Shown here: one piece after another, positions 24,290 to 36,122 of the stretch
Layout: each line of letters opens with the position of its first letter
Numbering within the stretch: position 1 is the stretch's first letter
From: Montifringilla adamsi
Taxonomy: Eukaryota > Chordata > Aves > Passeriformes > Passeridae
Assembly: GCA_017590115.1 (NCBI GenBank)
Contig: JAGGNK010007448.1
Span: 4,566,815 to 4,630,814, forward strand
Direction: 5' to 3'
DNA length: 64,000 nt
Notes under the pieces: generated by a model
Told to the model about the DNA's origin: nothing
What the model saw: the letters and a program-made list of their open reading frames with translations, nothing else
Databases searched by the model: none
Translations under genes and position numbers: made by a program

Positions 24290-24530
24290 GGCTGCTGGCA
24301 GCGAATGCAGCTCTCTCTTTCTCTCTCTCTCTCCGTCCCCTGGCACTTTGGAACGAGCTGCTCCTCCCTCGGTTCTCGCCGAGCTCCGCAGAGCGGGATG
24401 GAGGGATGGGCAGCGGCGGAGCCGCTAATTAGGCAGGGATGGGGAGCACATCCCCACGGTGGCTGGAGCAGGCTGCCTACGTGCCCAGCCACCCCAGAAC
24501 GAGCCCGGTGACTTCAGCTTCCCTCCGCCT
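24290..24530. promoter_or_regulatory. Small CpG-rich patch, possible promoter or enhancer
   Basis: About 14 CpG dinucleotides fall within roughly 240 bp (for example around 24360-24430 and 24480-24530), while the surrounding kilobases have few. The patch includes the inverted words CTCGG...CCGAG at 24368-24383 and a GCAGCGGCGGAGCCGC stretch. No TATA box, start codon context or open frame of interest is associated. It could be a small CpG island marking a non-coding RNA promoter or an unmethylated enhancer, or chance. A CT microsatellite sits at its left edge. Confidence 0.3.
24311..24332. repeat. CT microsatellite, imperfect
   Basis: A short (CT)n tract interrupted by TTT lies at the edge of the CpG patch. 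Length variation is likely. On the minus strand it is a GA tract of the kind bound by GAGA-type factors, which is only a possibility. Confidence 0.8.
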
Positions 24531-24980
24531 GCTGCTCTCTGTGTCCATTTGCCATTTGTTAATCGATCCTCTGTTTTCTCCCGTGTTGGCTGGAACATCT
24601 GCCATTAGCGCTCACCAACAACAAACCCTCTCTGTTTGCCCTGTAAACCCACACAGAAGGGGACATGGGGAGGGGAGAAAGGGCTGCAGGCCATTTTCCT
24701 GACACTGGCATGCTAACAGTGCTGGTGGCAGCAGGGATAACTGGGTGGCAGCAGGGATAACCTCCCCGGGCTGCCATAACCCAGCCTTGTGTTGGGATGT
24801 GGCAGAGGGGCTCGCACGGCTGCTGGGAGCTGGCTGTCAGCACGGCTCACAGGTTTCCCGAGAAACAGCTAGCAGGAACAGGGAGGATGTCTAACACCTT
24901 CCCTCTGCTCGGGAAAAGTCAAATGAAATAAAGCACTCTTGTAAAATGGGCCAGCAGCCTTGTCTCACGTGCACGCCTAT

Positions 24981-25360
24981 TGTAAAAGCAGGTGACCCCT
25001 CCACGAAGGGGAAGAATGATGCATCTGACTCCATTGATTCAGAAGGCTAATTAATTACTTTATTATACTATACTATATTAAAGAGATACATACTATACTA
25101 CATCATACTCACTTCTTCTAATTACTTCTTACTACTGAAGACTCATGACTGTCAGCCGACAGTGCCGGCACACACATGGACGCAATTGGTCACCTCGGGT
25201 GAACAATCTCCAGAATGCATTCCACATGAGCACAACAAGAGGAGCAGCAAATGAGATAAGAATTGTTTTTTCTTTCTCTGAGGTTCCTCGCTGCGATTCC
25301 CAGAAAATATCCTTGGGAAGTTGTGCCTTGCTTTTCTCTGTGAAGAGAAATGCAGCCACA
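24981..25360 (-). mobile_element. Solo LTR, diverged relative of the 14-kb element
   Basis: Read on the minus strand it begins TGTGGCTGCATT at 25360 and ends GCTTTTACA at 24981 (380 bp). It shares with the 14040-14446 LTR the words AACAATTCTTATCTCATTTGC and GCTCATGTGGAATG, an AT-rich stretch of TATAGTATAGT words, an AATAAA signal (TTTATT at 25059-25064 on the plus strand), and TTAGCCTTCTGA followed by GAGTCAGATGCATCATTC. It is therefore the same or a sister family in opposite orientation. I could not find matching 6-bp flanks (GCCTAT against CATTCC), so the target duplication has decayed or the solo LTR arose by recombination between two insertions. Confidence 0.82.
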
Positions 25361-27013
25361 CATTCCAACCTGCTGGCTCCTGAGAGCTGAGCTCCTCAAA
25401 CCCGAGCATCCAGCTTAGGCTGCATCTGTCCTGCTCCAAAAAGAGCCTCTTTGTCAGGGTCTGTGTATGTGGCCTGGGCTGGCCCTGGCTCTCTGGCATC
25501 CTTTGCCCTCCCCTGCCTGCAGTGGCACTCAGGGATTTATCCTGGCACACTCCACAGAGTGCTGGGGATGTGTCACCTCCAGGAGAGCACCTCCCTCAAA
25601 CCTCAGGCCATTATTGCATGAGGTGCTGCTTTAGAGGGGAGAGGTGGGTGCAGGCTCAGTTTCCTCCCCCTTCAGTGCCCCTCATTCTCAAAAACAGAAA
25701 GGTCACTTCCAGCAGTCAAATTCTGCCTCTGGCAAAGACTGGACCAAAGGTCCTACCTGAGACTGAAGCACAAAGGAGCTTGGTTGGGATCTGCTTAGCA
25801 GCTGTGCAGGTGGAAAACAGTGAGATGAGCTCACATGTTCATCTCCAGTTTGTGTTAGGGATGGGGTGAAGATCCCATGAGCTTTCAGAGGTCTGTGGAT
25901 GCCATGTTCCCCACATGCTCATGAAGAAACCAGTTCTTTAATTCCACACCTGCACAGCTCTATGGCATTGCCCGAAGCTAGGAATTTTGCAGAAGGGCTT
26001 TAAAGTTTCCCTAAAGATGTTGTTATTGCTATTATTATTTTGTAATTACAACCATTTCTGTGCTCTTTGGCTTTAGTGCTTTGCTCCACATTAAAGAGCT
26101 CAGCACATGCAGCCACCACTGTGAGCACGACTGAGGGTCCTCATCAGTTTACCTGTGGCAATACACAACTTTCCTCTCTGTCAATATTGCAAAACCCTTG
26201 TAACAGCAGCAGAGCAAGTTTATCTGTGCCAAAGAACCACCCCAGGACTGCTGCTGCAGCCTGTTGTCAGCAGTGGGGTGATATTCCCACATTCCAATGT
26301 GCCACAGTATCCAGGTGTAGATCACCATCCCCCCACCAGCCTCAGACTATGTGCAAAGGGGAAGAGATAAAGGTATTGTCACTAAAAAAAAAACAAAAAA
26401 ACCACCAACCTACCTTCCAGAGCCACATGCCAGTGAGCCAGCTCTATTCAGCTCTGGGAGCCTGATGCTTAAGACTAAAAAGTTGTTTTCAACTAAATTT
26501 TCCCAATTTAAAAAAAAAATTAAAAAAAATTAAATAAAGTGTTACAACTACAAGCTGTTTCAGCAAAGCCTCCTGGACAGATAATCGGATTTACATGATT
26601 GGGTACTGGTGGGTCTTAAACAAATCATCTACGTGGCAGTGTGTTTATTACAGCCACTGCTCATCACAAATAGCTCCTGGTGCCCAAAGTACACCACGCA
26701 CAGCTGAGGAGGAGGCAGAGATGGACAGGAGGAACAGAGGCTGGGACTGATCACCAGGAGGATTTGCTGCATATCAAGGGCTGTGAGCTCAGTTTGATAA
26801 CAGGCTCCTTTGGTTTGGCCACAGGGTCAGATCTAGCCTAAGGCATTTATAAGAAAAGATTCTAGGAGACACAGGTTTGTGGGTCAGCTTCAAATGTATT
26901 TTTTGTCTGCATCAACAACCCTTGTTCTGGTTCTCTTCCCAGACCACCTCCATGAAAAGCACAAATTCCACAGAGGGATAAATAACTTCAACCCTACTCA
27001 GAGGCAGCACTTC
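25361..27013. other. Non-coding stretch, no gene recognised
   Basis: Unique sequence with no recognised gene. A-rich tracts occur near 26383-26400 and 26507-26530. Small open frames have no domains. Confidence 0.65.
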
Positions 27014-27316
27014 CACCTCTGTCACTCTAGGACACAAAACAGAATGACGCGGACACTTGATTTTTCAAGGTAAAAAAGAGGGTGTTTAATTTCTGACTCC
27101 AACATTTATAGATTTCCAAAAGTGACAGTGGATTTGAGGGTGACAGTGCCACTTCTCCAATGACACTGGACAAACCAACAGTCCATCAAATTTCTCCTCC
27201 TCCATAAAAGAATGCAAAACAATACGTATTTACAGAAAGTGTGTGAGAAAGTTCACTACAAGAACGTAAACATCAGAAGGCTTAGAAGAACTCAAAAGAA
27301 CAGGGCAACACACCTC
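27014..27316 (-). mobile_element. Solo LTR, complete, with perfect 6-bp target duplication
   Basis: The LTR is 27020-27310 (291 bp), with plus-strand ends TGTCACTC and GGGCAACA. The hexamer CACCTC occurs immediately on both sides (27014-27019 and 27311-27316), a perfect 6-bp duplication as made by class II (ERVK-like) integrases. On the minus strand a TATA-like CTATAAATG (near 27106-27113) is followed by AATTAAA near 27085-27091, then R/U5 sequence to the end, which fixes the orientation. A small open frame at 26879-27073 merely runs across the boundary. The intact duplication suggests the youngest or best-preserved LTR in the window. It has no coding capacity. Confidence 0.85.
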
Positions 27317-30300
27317 TAAGCCACAGAGCAAGAGAGGAAATGCTCTGCCCTGAGGATGGAGGTGCAGGATTGTTCTGATCCCCCACCTTCCAGCAGCTCC
27401 CTGTGCACCTAACTGCAGCTGGGATCCAGCTGTTTCTGCTGCATGTCCAAAAGAGGGGACAAGCCCCTGTCCAGGATGCTGGGAGCAGGAGAGAGCTGCC
27501 AAAGTGCTGCTGGAATCTGTGCACAGATAGTGCCACATGCCAGGGGCAGGCAGGGAACAAAGGCGATTTGTGAGCGGGGAAATGGGATTGCCAAAAGAGA
27601 TGGAACAGAAATGAGGTTTTAATCCCCCAGCCCGATTTTGCCCAGCACTGCCTGTCTGCAAGAGCAGGATTTTATCACTGCTGTCCACAGGGAACGTTCC
27701 TGACCTTCAGTTTGCTGGAGCCTGGAAGAGCATTGCACTTGTCTGAGATGTGTGAAGACAAGTTTTCCAAACACACAGATGCTCCTGTGAGCTGTCTCCA
27801 GCAGAGCACAGCCCACACCACAGCCTGCTCTGCAGAGCTCACAGGGCCTGCAAATCCCCCTGAACAGCTACAGCAGCTTGTTCTGTGCTCTCACTGCCAC
27901 TGAGCTGACGGAGCCAAGCACCTTGGGACCTGTGCCTTTCCCAGACCAGATGAAAACTTCCTCCCCTATTTGCATTGCAGGTCTCTCCAGGTTAAAGAGG
28001 GAGAGAAAACTGTGTATAATACCCACAGCTATGCTGCACAGGAGCCTGGCTCGAGTGTTTGCTTCAAAATTTAGATTTTCTTCTATTGTACAGCCTCCTG
28101 CAAGTGTTTTTCATACTCCATTCCCCCACCAGCTCATCCCCTCTGCCTGCCTGTCTGCAGACAGACCATGCCAGCACTAGCATTTCTCATCTGCCAAAGC
28201 CTGTTGGCCTGGGACTTCATTTCTCTGTATCACAATCTACCAGCAGAAACCTTGTCATTCCAATTCCTCACATATTTTCTTCTGGTTTTTTTTATCTCTC
28301 TGGAAATCTCACTGGCTCATGGCTGTAGGCTATTACTAGACTAGAACAGTACTTTTTCTCAGTCCTTAACAAAATGAATAAGGCAAAAGAAAACAGTCAC
28401 AACAAAAGAAAAAGTTAATGCTTGGAGTAATGAGCATCAGAGTTTCCATCTGCACTGGGGCAGGAGGACAGGGAGAGTGAGAAGGGACAGGGGAGGATCA
28501 CAGAACTGCTGCTTTGTTCTCTGAGCAGTTTGACTGGCAGCTTTGGCTGACGCACTGGCAGAAGACAGGCCACCAAATTGCTTTGCCTGCAGTATTTCTG
28601 TCTCACATCATGGCAAATTTCACTTGGAGAGGTTGTGTCCCAGCTCTGGGATTGGGATTAGGGCCGCCAAACTCACAGTGGGTCCAGACAGGGGACTGAG
28701 AGCAGTGAGTGACCCGTACTGGGCTGGCATGCTGGAGAGATGTCCCTGGGGCACAGGGCTGTGTTGGACTAACTCAGGCTCTGCTCTTCCACCCCCTGAG
28801 CTGTCTAACAGACATCTGTCAAGCAAAGCACACTGAGGCACTCCTCCATCCTTTCTTTCCTTCCCTCCTTTCCTCCACTCACTTTTTTTCTTTTTTTGCT
28901 CTCTCTCTGTCTTTTTAGCATTTCAGCCGAAACAATGAAGTTTGTGGTTCCACCAGCTGAGTAAACTTTGAGGTCTTGGAGAAAAATAGTCTTTCTTGCC
29001 AGGTGGGTTCTTCCCCACAACTCAGCTCTGCTCACATCCCTGATTTAAAATCTGCAGCCGGCTAACGAGCTCAGAGGAGACTCAGGCTTGGTGCAGAGGA
29101 TCTCTTTACAAGCACAAACAAACACACACTTCCAGATGTTTCATCTTTTTAATAAAGACTGGAGCTGTGTGGAGAGAAAGGCTTCAGGTTTGAAAACAAG
29201 ACAGCAGCCTCTGAGACGGGTTCTTGGGTACCACTCAGAGCACTGGTGTTGGGCTGGGGGCTTTGGTTTGTTCATTTGCATAATCCTGGAATATTATGCA
29301 GAATCCAGCCTTGAAAATTTCTTGTTTTCTTGCAAAAGTTGTCTCCAAAGGACTGAGAAAAAGCTGCGTATGAAATCAAAAGCATTTTCCTGCCCACACC
29401 TCTCCAATGTTACCTCTCCCTGCACACTCACACAGACACAACTGCTTTTCATAGCAAGGCTATAATTTAACAGCTAATGCCTTGCATGAGCACCACCTCT
29501 TCCCAAATTCTCCTGCTTTTCAGTTTCTGTTCAGATTCAAAGCCAGATTATTTTAACTCTACAGCCCTGGGACGTAAAAAGAAAAAAAAAAATCAACATT
29601 TGAAGAAGCTGCTGGTGCTTCTTTCCCCCTTTCTGTTCATATCCAGAGTATGTCAAGTGGAAGTCTATTCTTTCTGCCTCTGCAGACACAGAGACAGTTG
29701 GGAGCCCCATAAATACAAATCCTGAATTGGAACTTCCCATTTTAGACATGAGAAGGGTTTTGATTCTCAGGTAGCACCCAGAGATCGGACTGAAACAAAG
29801 AAATTAATAAGCATCCTCTGCATTTACACCAGCAGAACTGGTCCAGACCATGGCCAAGGCACTTGAAGGCCCAATTAGCTGCCTGGGAGTTAATTAATTG
29901 TGGGCAAAACAGAGCTGTAGTGCTAAGGCTCAGCCTTGATGCCTCAGACCAGCAACTGTGCCAGGCATTTCCCTGCCACAGTCACCAGTAATGGCCTGCA
30001 ATGAGTTTGTTTTCACTTAAATATTGTTGTGCATCCAACAGTGAACGGAGGGAAGCTGTTAAAAAATACAGCTTTAGATATAGCCAACTCCTCTGCCCCT
30101 CTCAGAGCCAAATCCAAACTTCCCAGCCAGGCTGAACAGCTCGTACCTCTGCTTTTTAATGCTTGATTACACCAAGGTGGGGAGATTTGCACATAATTTT
30201 TCCAGCACTCTTTGTGCTTTGCACCGGGCATGACAAAGCCAAGCTGTGGGGTACAGCAGTGAAGCTGATCAAAATGAGATACAGTGCGGGGAGTTAGGAA

Positions 30301-33300
30301 GTGAAAAAAACCAGAAGCATCATAATCAACACCAGGTGTGGGCCAATTAAACAGTCGTTCCGGTGTGCTCACGGGAGGGCACTCACTCACAATTTACCCA
30401 AACAAATCCACGCTTAAAAACTCTCAGGAGTTCCACAGAAAAATCACATTTCTCTTCAGGGCTCTTTAAAAAATATTTGAGAGCAGCCTTGTCTGTACAC
30501 ACCAGCAGCAGCTCCTCCTCAGCCCATGAGAACTGATCAGCCTGGATTAACATCCTGGCAAATGCTTTCTCCTTTCCAAGAAGTCAGAGTCCTTCCCTTC
30601 CTTCAGCTGCCCCCTGCAATTCTCCTCTGACTTTCTTCCAGGGGTGTTGGCTTTGCCTCACACTTTCAAAAGGCACCTGAGGGGCAGCAAGGCGTTCAGG
30701 CCTGAGTTATTTATAGGATTCAGGCACCCAGCTCTTGGGCTCCTTTGAAACACTCCCAAGATCAGGGCTATATTTATTCCAAGCACACTTTCCTTTTGCT
30801 GCCTCGCTGTTTGATGTGGAGGAAGGTGCACTCAAAGCAGGCAGAGTTTCACCAGGCCCTGCTGCCCCTCCATCCACACCTCAGCCCCCATCCCTGGCAC
30901 AAGCACACAACTCCAAACATCCATCCAGCGGCTGAGTCAGCCTCCAGGCACAGGAATGAGCACCCCACACCGTGCTGGGGTGGATGAGAGCCCCAGAACC
31001 TTCCCTTCCCTTCAATGTGCTCATTGCCATGAGCCAGCAGGGCATGGGCCCCACTCACAGCCCTGCTTGTGCCCCAAGCCCCTTTTCTTTGGCATGCTAC
31101 AGTCAATTAACTTCATCTGGCTGATGGAAACTTGGCATAAAAGTTTAGTTCAGCCCTACTGTCCATTTAAATGCTGATGCAAGATACTTCCAGTCCTCCA
31201 GTCCCTTCTCAGGATTCCCCTCCCACCTCCTTCATAGGAGGTTTCCACAATCCACAGGGAAATATACCATGGAACAATCCAGAAACATAGAACAAGGATT
31301 TCCTAGGGGTTATTTTGCCTCTCTCCTCACCTCGCTGCCCAACACAAGCCTCGGTGCTTGCACCCAGCACTGCAGCATCAGCAGGAGCACAGACACCCAC
31401 AGGTCACTCCTTACAGCAGCCAGCAAAGGGCAGGTCAAAAAAAGAGACAAACTTTGGGATAGGATTCCTCCACCCACCATCCTGCATTTCAGTAAATCAA
31501 ATCCTCCTGTGTGGTCTCCTGTCAGCTGCAGTTGAACCCTGTTCCCCTCATGCTCCCAGGACAATAAATCCCATCCCTGAGGCTGACAATCCCTCTCGCA
31601 TGTGTAACTAACAGGTGTGGTGGGAGGAGGGGAAAGGGTCACCCTCTGGGGCTAGACAGGAATTTCAAGGCTGCCTACAGCTGTAAACAGTTATTGATTA
31701 TTCACTTGGAAAGTCAAAGGCAGAGGGGAAGGATGCTGGCTACACAAACCTTGGCAGGACAGGAGGTGCTGGATTGGCTTCACTGTCAGCCTGAAGGCAT
31801 CTGGGCACATGCTGATCTTTGACCTTGGCCTCAAAACAACTGAGCGGAGACCCTGGACCCATCACAGCAGAGCAGAGCCTTTCCTGAGTGCAGGAAGAGA
31901 TGCACACACACCTCCCCTTGGATTCCTCCTGTTTGTGCTCCTCAACAAAATTACAGAAGACAATCATCTGGCTGTTGTCCTGCCTAATGCTGCTCGTCAG
32001 CTCGGTTTGAGGTTGGTGATTGTCATCAGGAAGGCTGTGGCTGCCTCTGCCACTTAGCATTAGGATTTATCACATCAAATGTCATCATCTTTTTAGTTTT
32101 TATTTGCAAGGGATTTTGGCTCTAACGATATCATCAGGAGGGAGGAAAAAAAAGAGTGTTTAGGATGAATGAGACTGCCTGGAAGCTCTCCTAAGGGTTT
32201 TAAGTTTCAGAAACAATACCAGATTAAAGAAGCAGCTCCCTGAGCAGCAGAACCAAGGAAACTGGATAATTTAAGGATTTATGTCTTAGGACTGACTCAA
32301 TGCCCCTTTAAAATTCCTGATGTCTATTAAGAGCTGAGCTAACACTACAGCCTGAGGTTATTATTAGGGTTCCTCTTCTCCTCCATCCATCTGTTTTCCT
32401 GACGTCCACAAGAATTTAAATTTTTTGAGCCTTGACCCATTTGCCAAGTTTGCTTGACACAAGCCAAGAGGTTTGGAAATTGTTATGTGGAGTCTGGTAG
32501 GTGCCTGGACTATCACAGACTCTCAATTCCTTAAAATGCTAAGCTAGAACTCTTAGGTGAGGCTCTAGCACCTCCTATTGCACCTGGATTTTTATAACCA
32601 TGCATAGAGAACATGTTCTGCTCCTGGAAAACTCTATCCCACTCGGGATGTGCCAGGGCTGAGCAGCTGCCCATGCTGCCAGCACAGCTCCCAGGGAGAA
32701 CCATGCCCTGTCCATGGAGAAATCCAGGCTGGTCCAGCCTGGGAAGGATGACCCTGAGGTGGGATCTGCAGGGCACTCTCAGCAGGGCTGTCTGTCACCA
32801 GGGATGGGCAGGATGACAGATGCTGGGTGAGGCCGTGGCTGAAAGGAGAGAAGCAATATAAATGTACATCCATCAAACAGCCTGGCTTGTGCAGCCAATT
32901 ACAGCAGAGATTAAATCAGTTCTCCTAATGCTCCTTTCTGCCATTTCCTTAGGGGTTTTACATCCACTGTGGCTCAGAGTATGTAAATAGACTGATTACC
33001 TGCTGCTTGATTCCCTTTCCAAAACACCACCTTCACATCCCTTGTGCCAGCGAAGAAAATAACTCATGGTATAAAACCAGTTATAGATCTTTTTATTATT
33101 ATTTGATGGCAGCATTTCCATCATTGTGGTGATTGATCAGGCCTTTAAATCCTGTTCAAAACCTGCATCCTTCCTCAGTTCCTGCCACTGTCCATGTAAG
33201 TACCAGGAGTTCATATCCAGCAATTCTTTTCTCCTTCTTCCTGCCCATTCCTTTGACAGGGGCTGTCAGCAGAGGTTTCCATCTGCTTTCCAGAGCTGAG

Positions 33301-34165
33301 TAACTGGTTCATTATAAAGTCAACATGACAGGTTGTGGAAAAAGGAATGAACACCTTTCCATAACCACTGTATTTATGCAAAGAGAGATCAGTCTGCAGG
33401 GGGATTGCTTCTTTTTGCAGATGTCCCTGAGCTGGGAAAACAGCATGGACCAGAGACAGCAAAAGGATTTTTGTTGTCAGTGGTTTAGAAGATTGTAGCT
33501 CCAGGGGGGGAAGAAAAAAAAAAACATTAAAAAATAAGGTGTATGTGTTAGAAAAATTTGAAAATATTAGAGAGAAAGTGTCTGATCTAAATGGGCAAGA
33601 GCAGTCGTGTCCTCAGACAGCTGTCTCAGTTTGCCTAGCTCTGAGTTTAAGACAATAGAGGTTTCATCAGTCTAAGAGCCTTGGGAAAAAAATTAAAAAA
33701 TAGGCAAGGGAAAGACAAGTTCTGAGACCCAGAAGTCTCCATTTGTGGGTTGTGGCAAGGTCAGGTGGATTTGGAGGCCCCCACCAGGCACTTTAATTAC
33801 AGCTCCATCTCTATAGGAAGCCCTTTCCCTTTGTAATGTGGCTGCAGAGTCCTGGGAGAGCATTGGCCTTGCAAAGGGTGGCTGAGTAAATGCACCCCTG
33901 TGGGCAGGCTGTGGAAAACAGGCAAACGAGAGAGATTTCATCCCCCTCTGATCTCAGCAGCTCCTCCCTGGCACTGCCCCTTCCACCCCTCTGCCGTGAT
34001 CAGGGTCCAGCCAAGCCCAGGGCAGTTGGAGGCCTTTAGGGTTAATAAAATCAATCTGACATCATGCACTCAGGTCTGATTTTGGGATGTGCTTCCCTGT
34101 CAGCAGGGAATTCTGCTCACGTGTGAATTCCAGGTTAACACAGAGAGTTTTTTGCTTGCTCTGAA
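27317..34165. other. Long non-coding stretch, no gene or clear repeat
   Basis: Nearly 7 kb without a gene, CR1 or LTR that I can identify. Local features are modest: an A tract near 29579-29591, a T-rich stretch at 28886-28918 and A tracts near 33510-33530. Opposing open frames around 30.8 kb are short and domainless. A few AT-rich patches (for example 32060-32110 and 33060-33110) are unremarkable. Confidence 0.6.
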
Positions 34166-34280
34166 GCAAGGCCAGCTTGGATGGAGCTCTGAGCAGCCTG
34201 GGCTGGGGGAAGGTGTCCATCCCATGGCAGGGGCTTGGAATGAGTAGAGCTTTAAGATCCCTTCCAACCCAAACCATTCT
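34166..34280 (+). mobile_element. CR1 LINE, 3' fragment interrupted by an LTR
   Basis: This is a 115-bp CR1 3' end with recognisable words GGCCAGCTTGGATGG, GGAAGGTGTCCATCCCATGGCAGGGGC and CCCTTCCAACCCAAACCATTCT. The usual octamer tail is cut at CATTCT, where an LTR begins. The six bases that should follow resume after the LTR at 34625-34630. It belongs to the same general type as the CR1 at 41496-41942, which shares GGAAGGTGTCCCTGCCCATG. Confidence 0.85.
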
Positions 34281-34630
34281 TGTTGTAATCACATATCCTC
34301 TGAACAGAGAGAGACACAGCTCTCACAGGATTTTCCTGGGAAGCTGAGAAAGAATTAAAACAATTATTATCTCAATCTCTGCACCTGGCAGGCAATCTCT
34401 GTTTGTCAAAGATGTTTACAAGAAGGAGTTGTCCCTTCTTGACCAACAGGTGAGAGAAGATTCCTAAAGGCCAATCAGGTATTGGGCCCACCACTGTTTC
34501 TATAAGAACTGTGGATTTCTAATAACAAAGTGCCTTTTCATGCCTTCTGATGATGGAGTCTCTGTATCACCTTTGGCTGTTCCCAATACCCCTTCAGTGA
34601 TAATTGGTGACCCCTTTGGTGAAACATTCT
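34275..34630 (+). mobile_element. Solo LTR inserted in a CR1 tail
   Basis: The LTR runs from TGTTGTAATC at 34281 to about GTGAAACA at 34626 (346 bp). CATTCT flanks it at 34275-34280 and 34625-34630. If the element ends in the canonical CA, the duplication is the 4-bp TTCT; if it ends two bases earlier, it is the 6-bp CATTCT. Removing it restores a normal CR1 ending, so the LTR is younger than the CR1. The words TCCTGGGAAGCTGAGAA and AACAATTATTATCTCA resemble the 14-kb LTR, so the families are distantly related. A TATA-like CTATAAGAAC lies near 34500. No proviral interior remains. Confidence 0.82.
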
Positions 34631-35421
34631 GTTGATCAGGGAGCAAAGGCAAAGGGGCAGTGAGTGTGGCTCATGTATTTTCAGAAGTACAGAAGTGTCA
34701 CCATCATATTTTCTAGAAAAATCCCTTTGCCACGGGGGACCCCAAAGATACCCCACAGAAGAGCCTGGTGTGCAGCAGGATTGGTGCCCTCAACGTGCTG
34801 AGCACAGGCTCTGCCTGAAGAGCCTCCAGCTGCAGAGCATCACTGCAACAGGACCCTGGTTATTCACAGGGCAGGAAGTTCAACATGCAGTGAAATCTCA
34901 ATTTCACAGGGATTTCACAGCTGAAAACATTCTCCCACCACAAATAAATACAGAGGAGTTAAATCCATGCATCAAACACCACAGACAGCCTGAGAATGAT
35001 TCCCCACGCTGGAGGGAAGGTCTGTGCATGCACCACAGGGTGAAGCTGTGGGGAGATGTGTCGCTCAGCAGGACAGCCCACATGGCAATGATGTTACCAC
35101 GTTTTCTCTCAAGTTGTTTATATCTGAAATTGGCACATTTTAGTGGGTCTAAGTAGGATCATAAAACCAATAAAAAGCAGAGCTGACATTTTTCTCCTCC
35201 CCTGCTGTTTCAGCCACTGCAGCACTGACCTTCTCTTCTCTCTATCCAGTCCATATTTCAAAGGAAAAGAAACTCAAAAATCTTTTTTTTCTTCTCTCCA
35301 AACTTTACCAGTGCTTGAAATATTGGAAGACCTTTTCTGGGGCTAAAATGACCATTAAAAGTGCTACTTCTTCAGCAACTCCAACATTTTGCTTCATTTT
35401 AAAAAGAAAGGAGATCTTTAC

Positions 35422-35459
<38 letters not shown>

Positions 35460-35962
35460 AGATGGGGAGATGTGTGTGGTAGGAACATTATCTTTCTCAA
35501 GAAAACCAGTGTGGATGGCCTGTGAAATTGGGCTTTTATCACTCCAGAACATGACTATCTTTATCACTTAGACTTGATCACTCACAAGAGATTTTAGCTA
35601 GTCCATAATAACTTTTAAGTCTCCCTGTCCTAAATCCCTTAAGGAGTGGAGGAATCAGCTCTACCTGACCGTATCCATGGGCTTTAAAATCCATCCAGTA
35701 CCACTGCAGCCTCTGGCCACACAAGATAACACAAGTCAGACAGGTCAGTGCTGGCAATAGGCCTGCTCTGAGCTGCAGGGGATGGTGTCTGTGCTCAGCA
35801 AGTGTCCACTGGCTCTGTGACCCTCTAAAAACCCCCCAAAAAGGGCCTGATGTGTCATGGGAGAGATGGAGTGGACTGAAAACCAAGGTCCTTGGTGACA
35901 GATTTTTAGTAGCACTCCATTCAGAGCAGCCAGGCATTGCTGCATTCTCAGGAGGTCACTTG
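34631..35962. other. Non-coding stretch with a long poly-A
   Basis: Unique sequence with a 35-base A tract at 35423-35457 (listed separately). The 174-codon frame at 34632-35156 (+) starts just after the LTR; it has no recognisable domain and looks like chance. Confidence 0.6.
35423..35457. repeat. Poly-A homopolymer, 35 bases
   Basis: An uninterrupted 35-base A run lies between TTTACC and GAAGATGG. CR1 LINEs do not use poly-A tails and birds have almost no L1-driven retroposition, so this is more likely a simple homopolymer expansion than a processed-pseudogene tail. I saw no flanking duplication and no recognisable retrocopy upstream. Length is probably polymorphic and hard to sequence. 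Confidence 0.93.
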
Positions 35963-36122
35963 CCACAGAACCACAGAATCACAGGGTGGTTTGGGTTGCA
36001 GGGACCTAAAAGCTCATCTCATCCCACCCTCTGCCATGGGCAGGGACACGTTCCGCTAGACCAGGATGTTCCAAGGCCTTGAACACATCCAGGGATGGAG
36101 CACCCACGTCTTCTCTGGGTGT
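35963..36122 (-). mobile_element. CR1 LINE, 3' fragment, minus strand
   Basis: On the minus strand this ends in CR1 octamers (plus-strand CCACAGAACCACAGAATCACAG at the left edge, i.e. ATTCTGTGGTTCTGTGG). Inward are the complements of the CR1 words around GGACACGTTCC, CCAAGGCCTTGAACACATCC and GGATGGAGCACCCAC. About 160 bp of the 3' end survives; beyond about 36122 the match fades. It is a 5'-truncated copy of moderate divergence. Confidence 0.88.

Larger units (their letters stand above)
21191..24980. other. Non-coding stretch, no gene recognised
   Basis: Contents that can be named are the CR1 tail at 23440-23478, a CpG-rich patch at 24290-24530, a CT tract at 24311-24332 and a two-copy 20-bp repeat at 24725-24763 (GGTGGCAGCAGGGATAAC twice). 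An isolated GC-rich word group near 21590-21620 precedes an AT-rich stretch. The 146-codon frame at 24071-24511 (+) spans the CT tract and has no domain; I do not call it. Confidence 0.6.

Noticed and set aside
34632..35156. 174-codon plus-strand open frame next to an LTR
   Set aside because: Not retroviral in content and no host domain; it starts at the LTR edge by chance.
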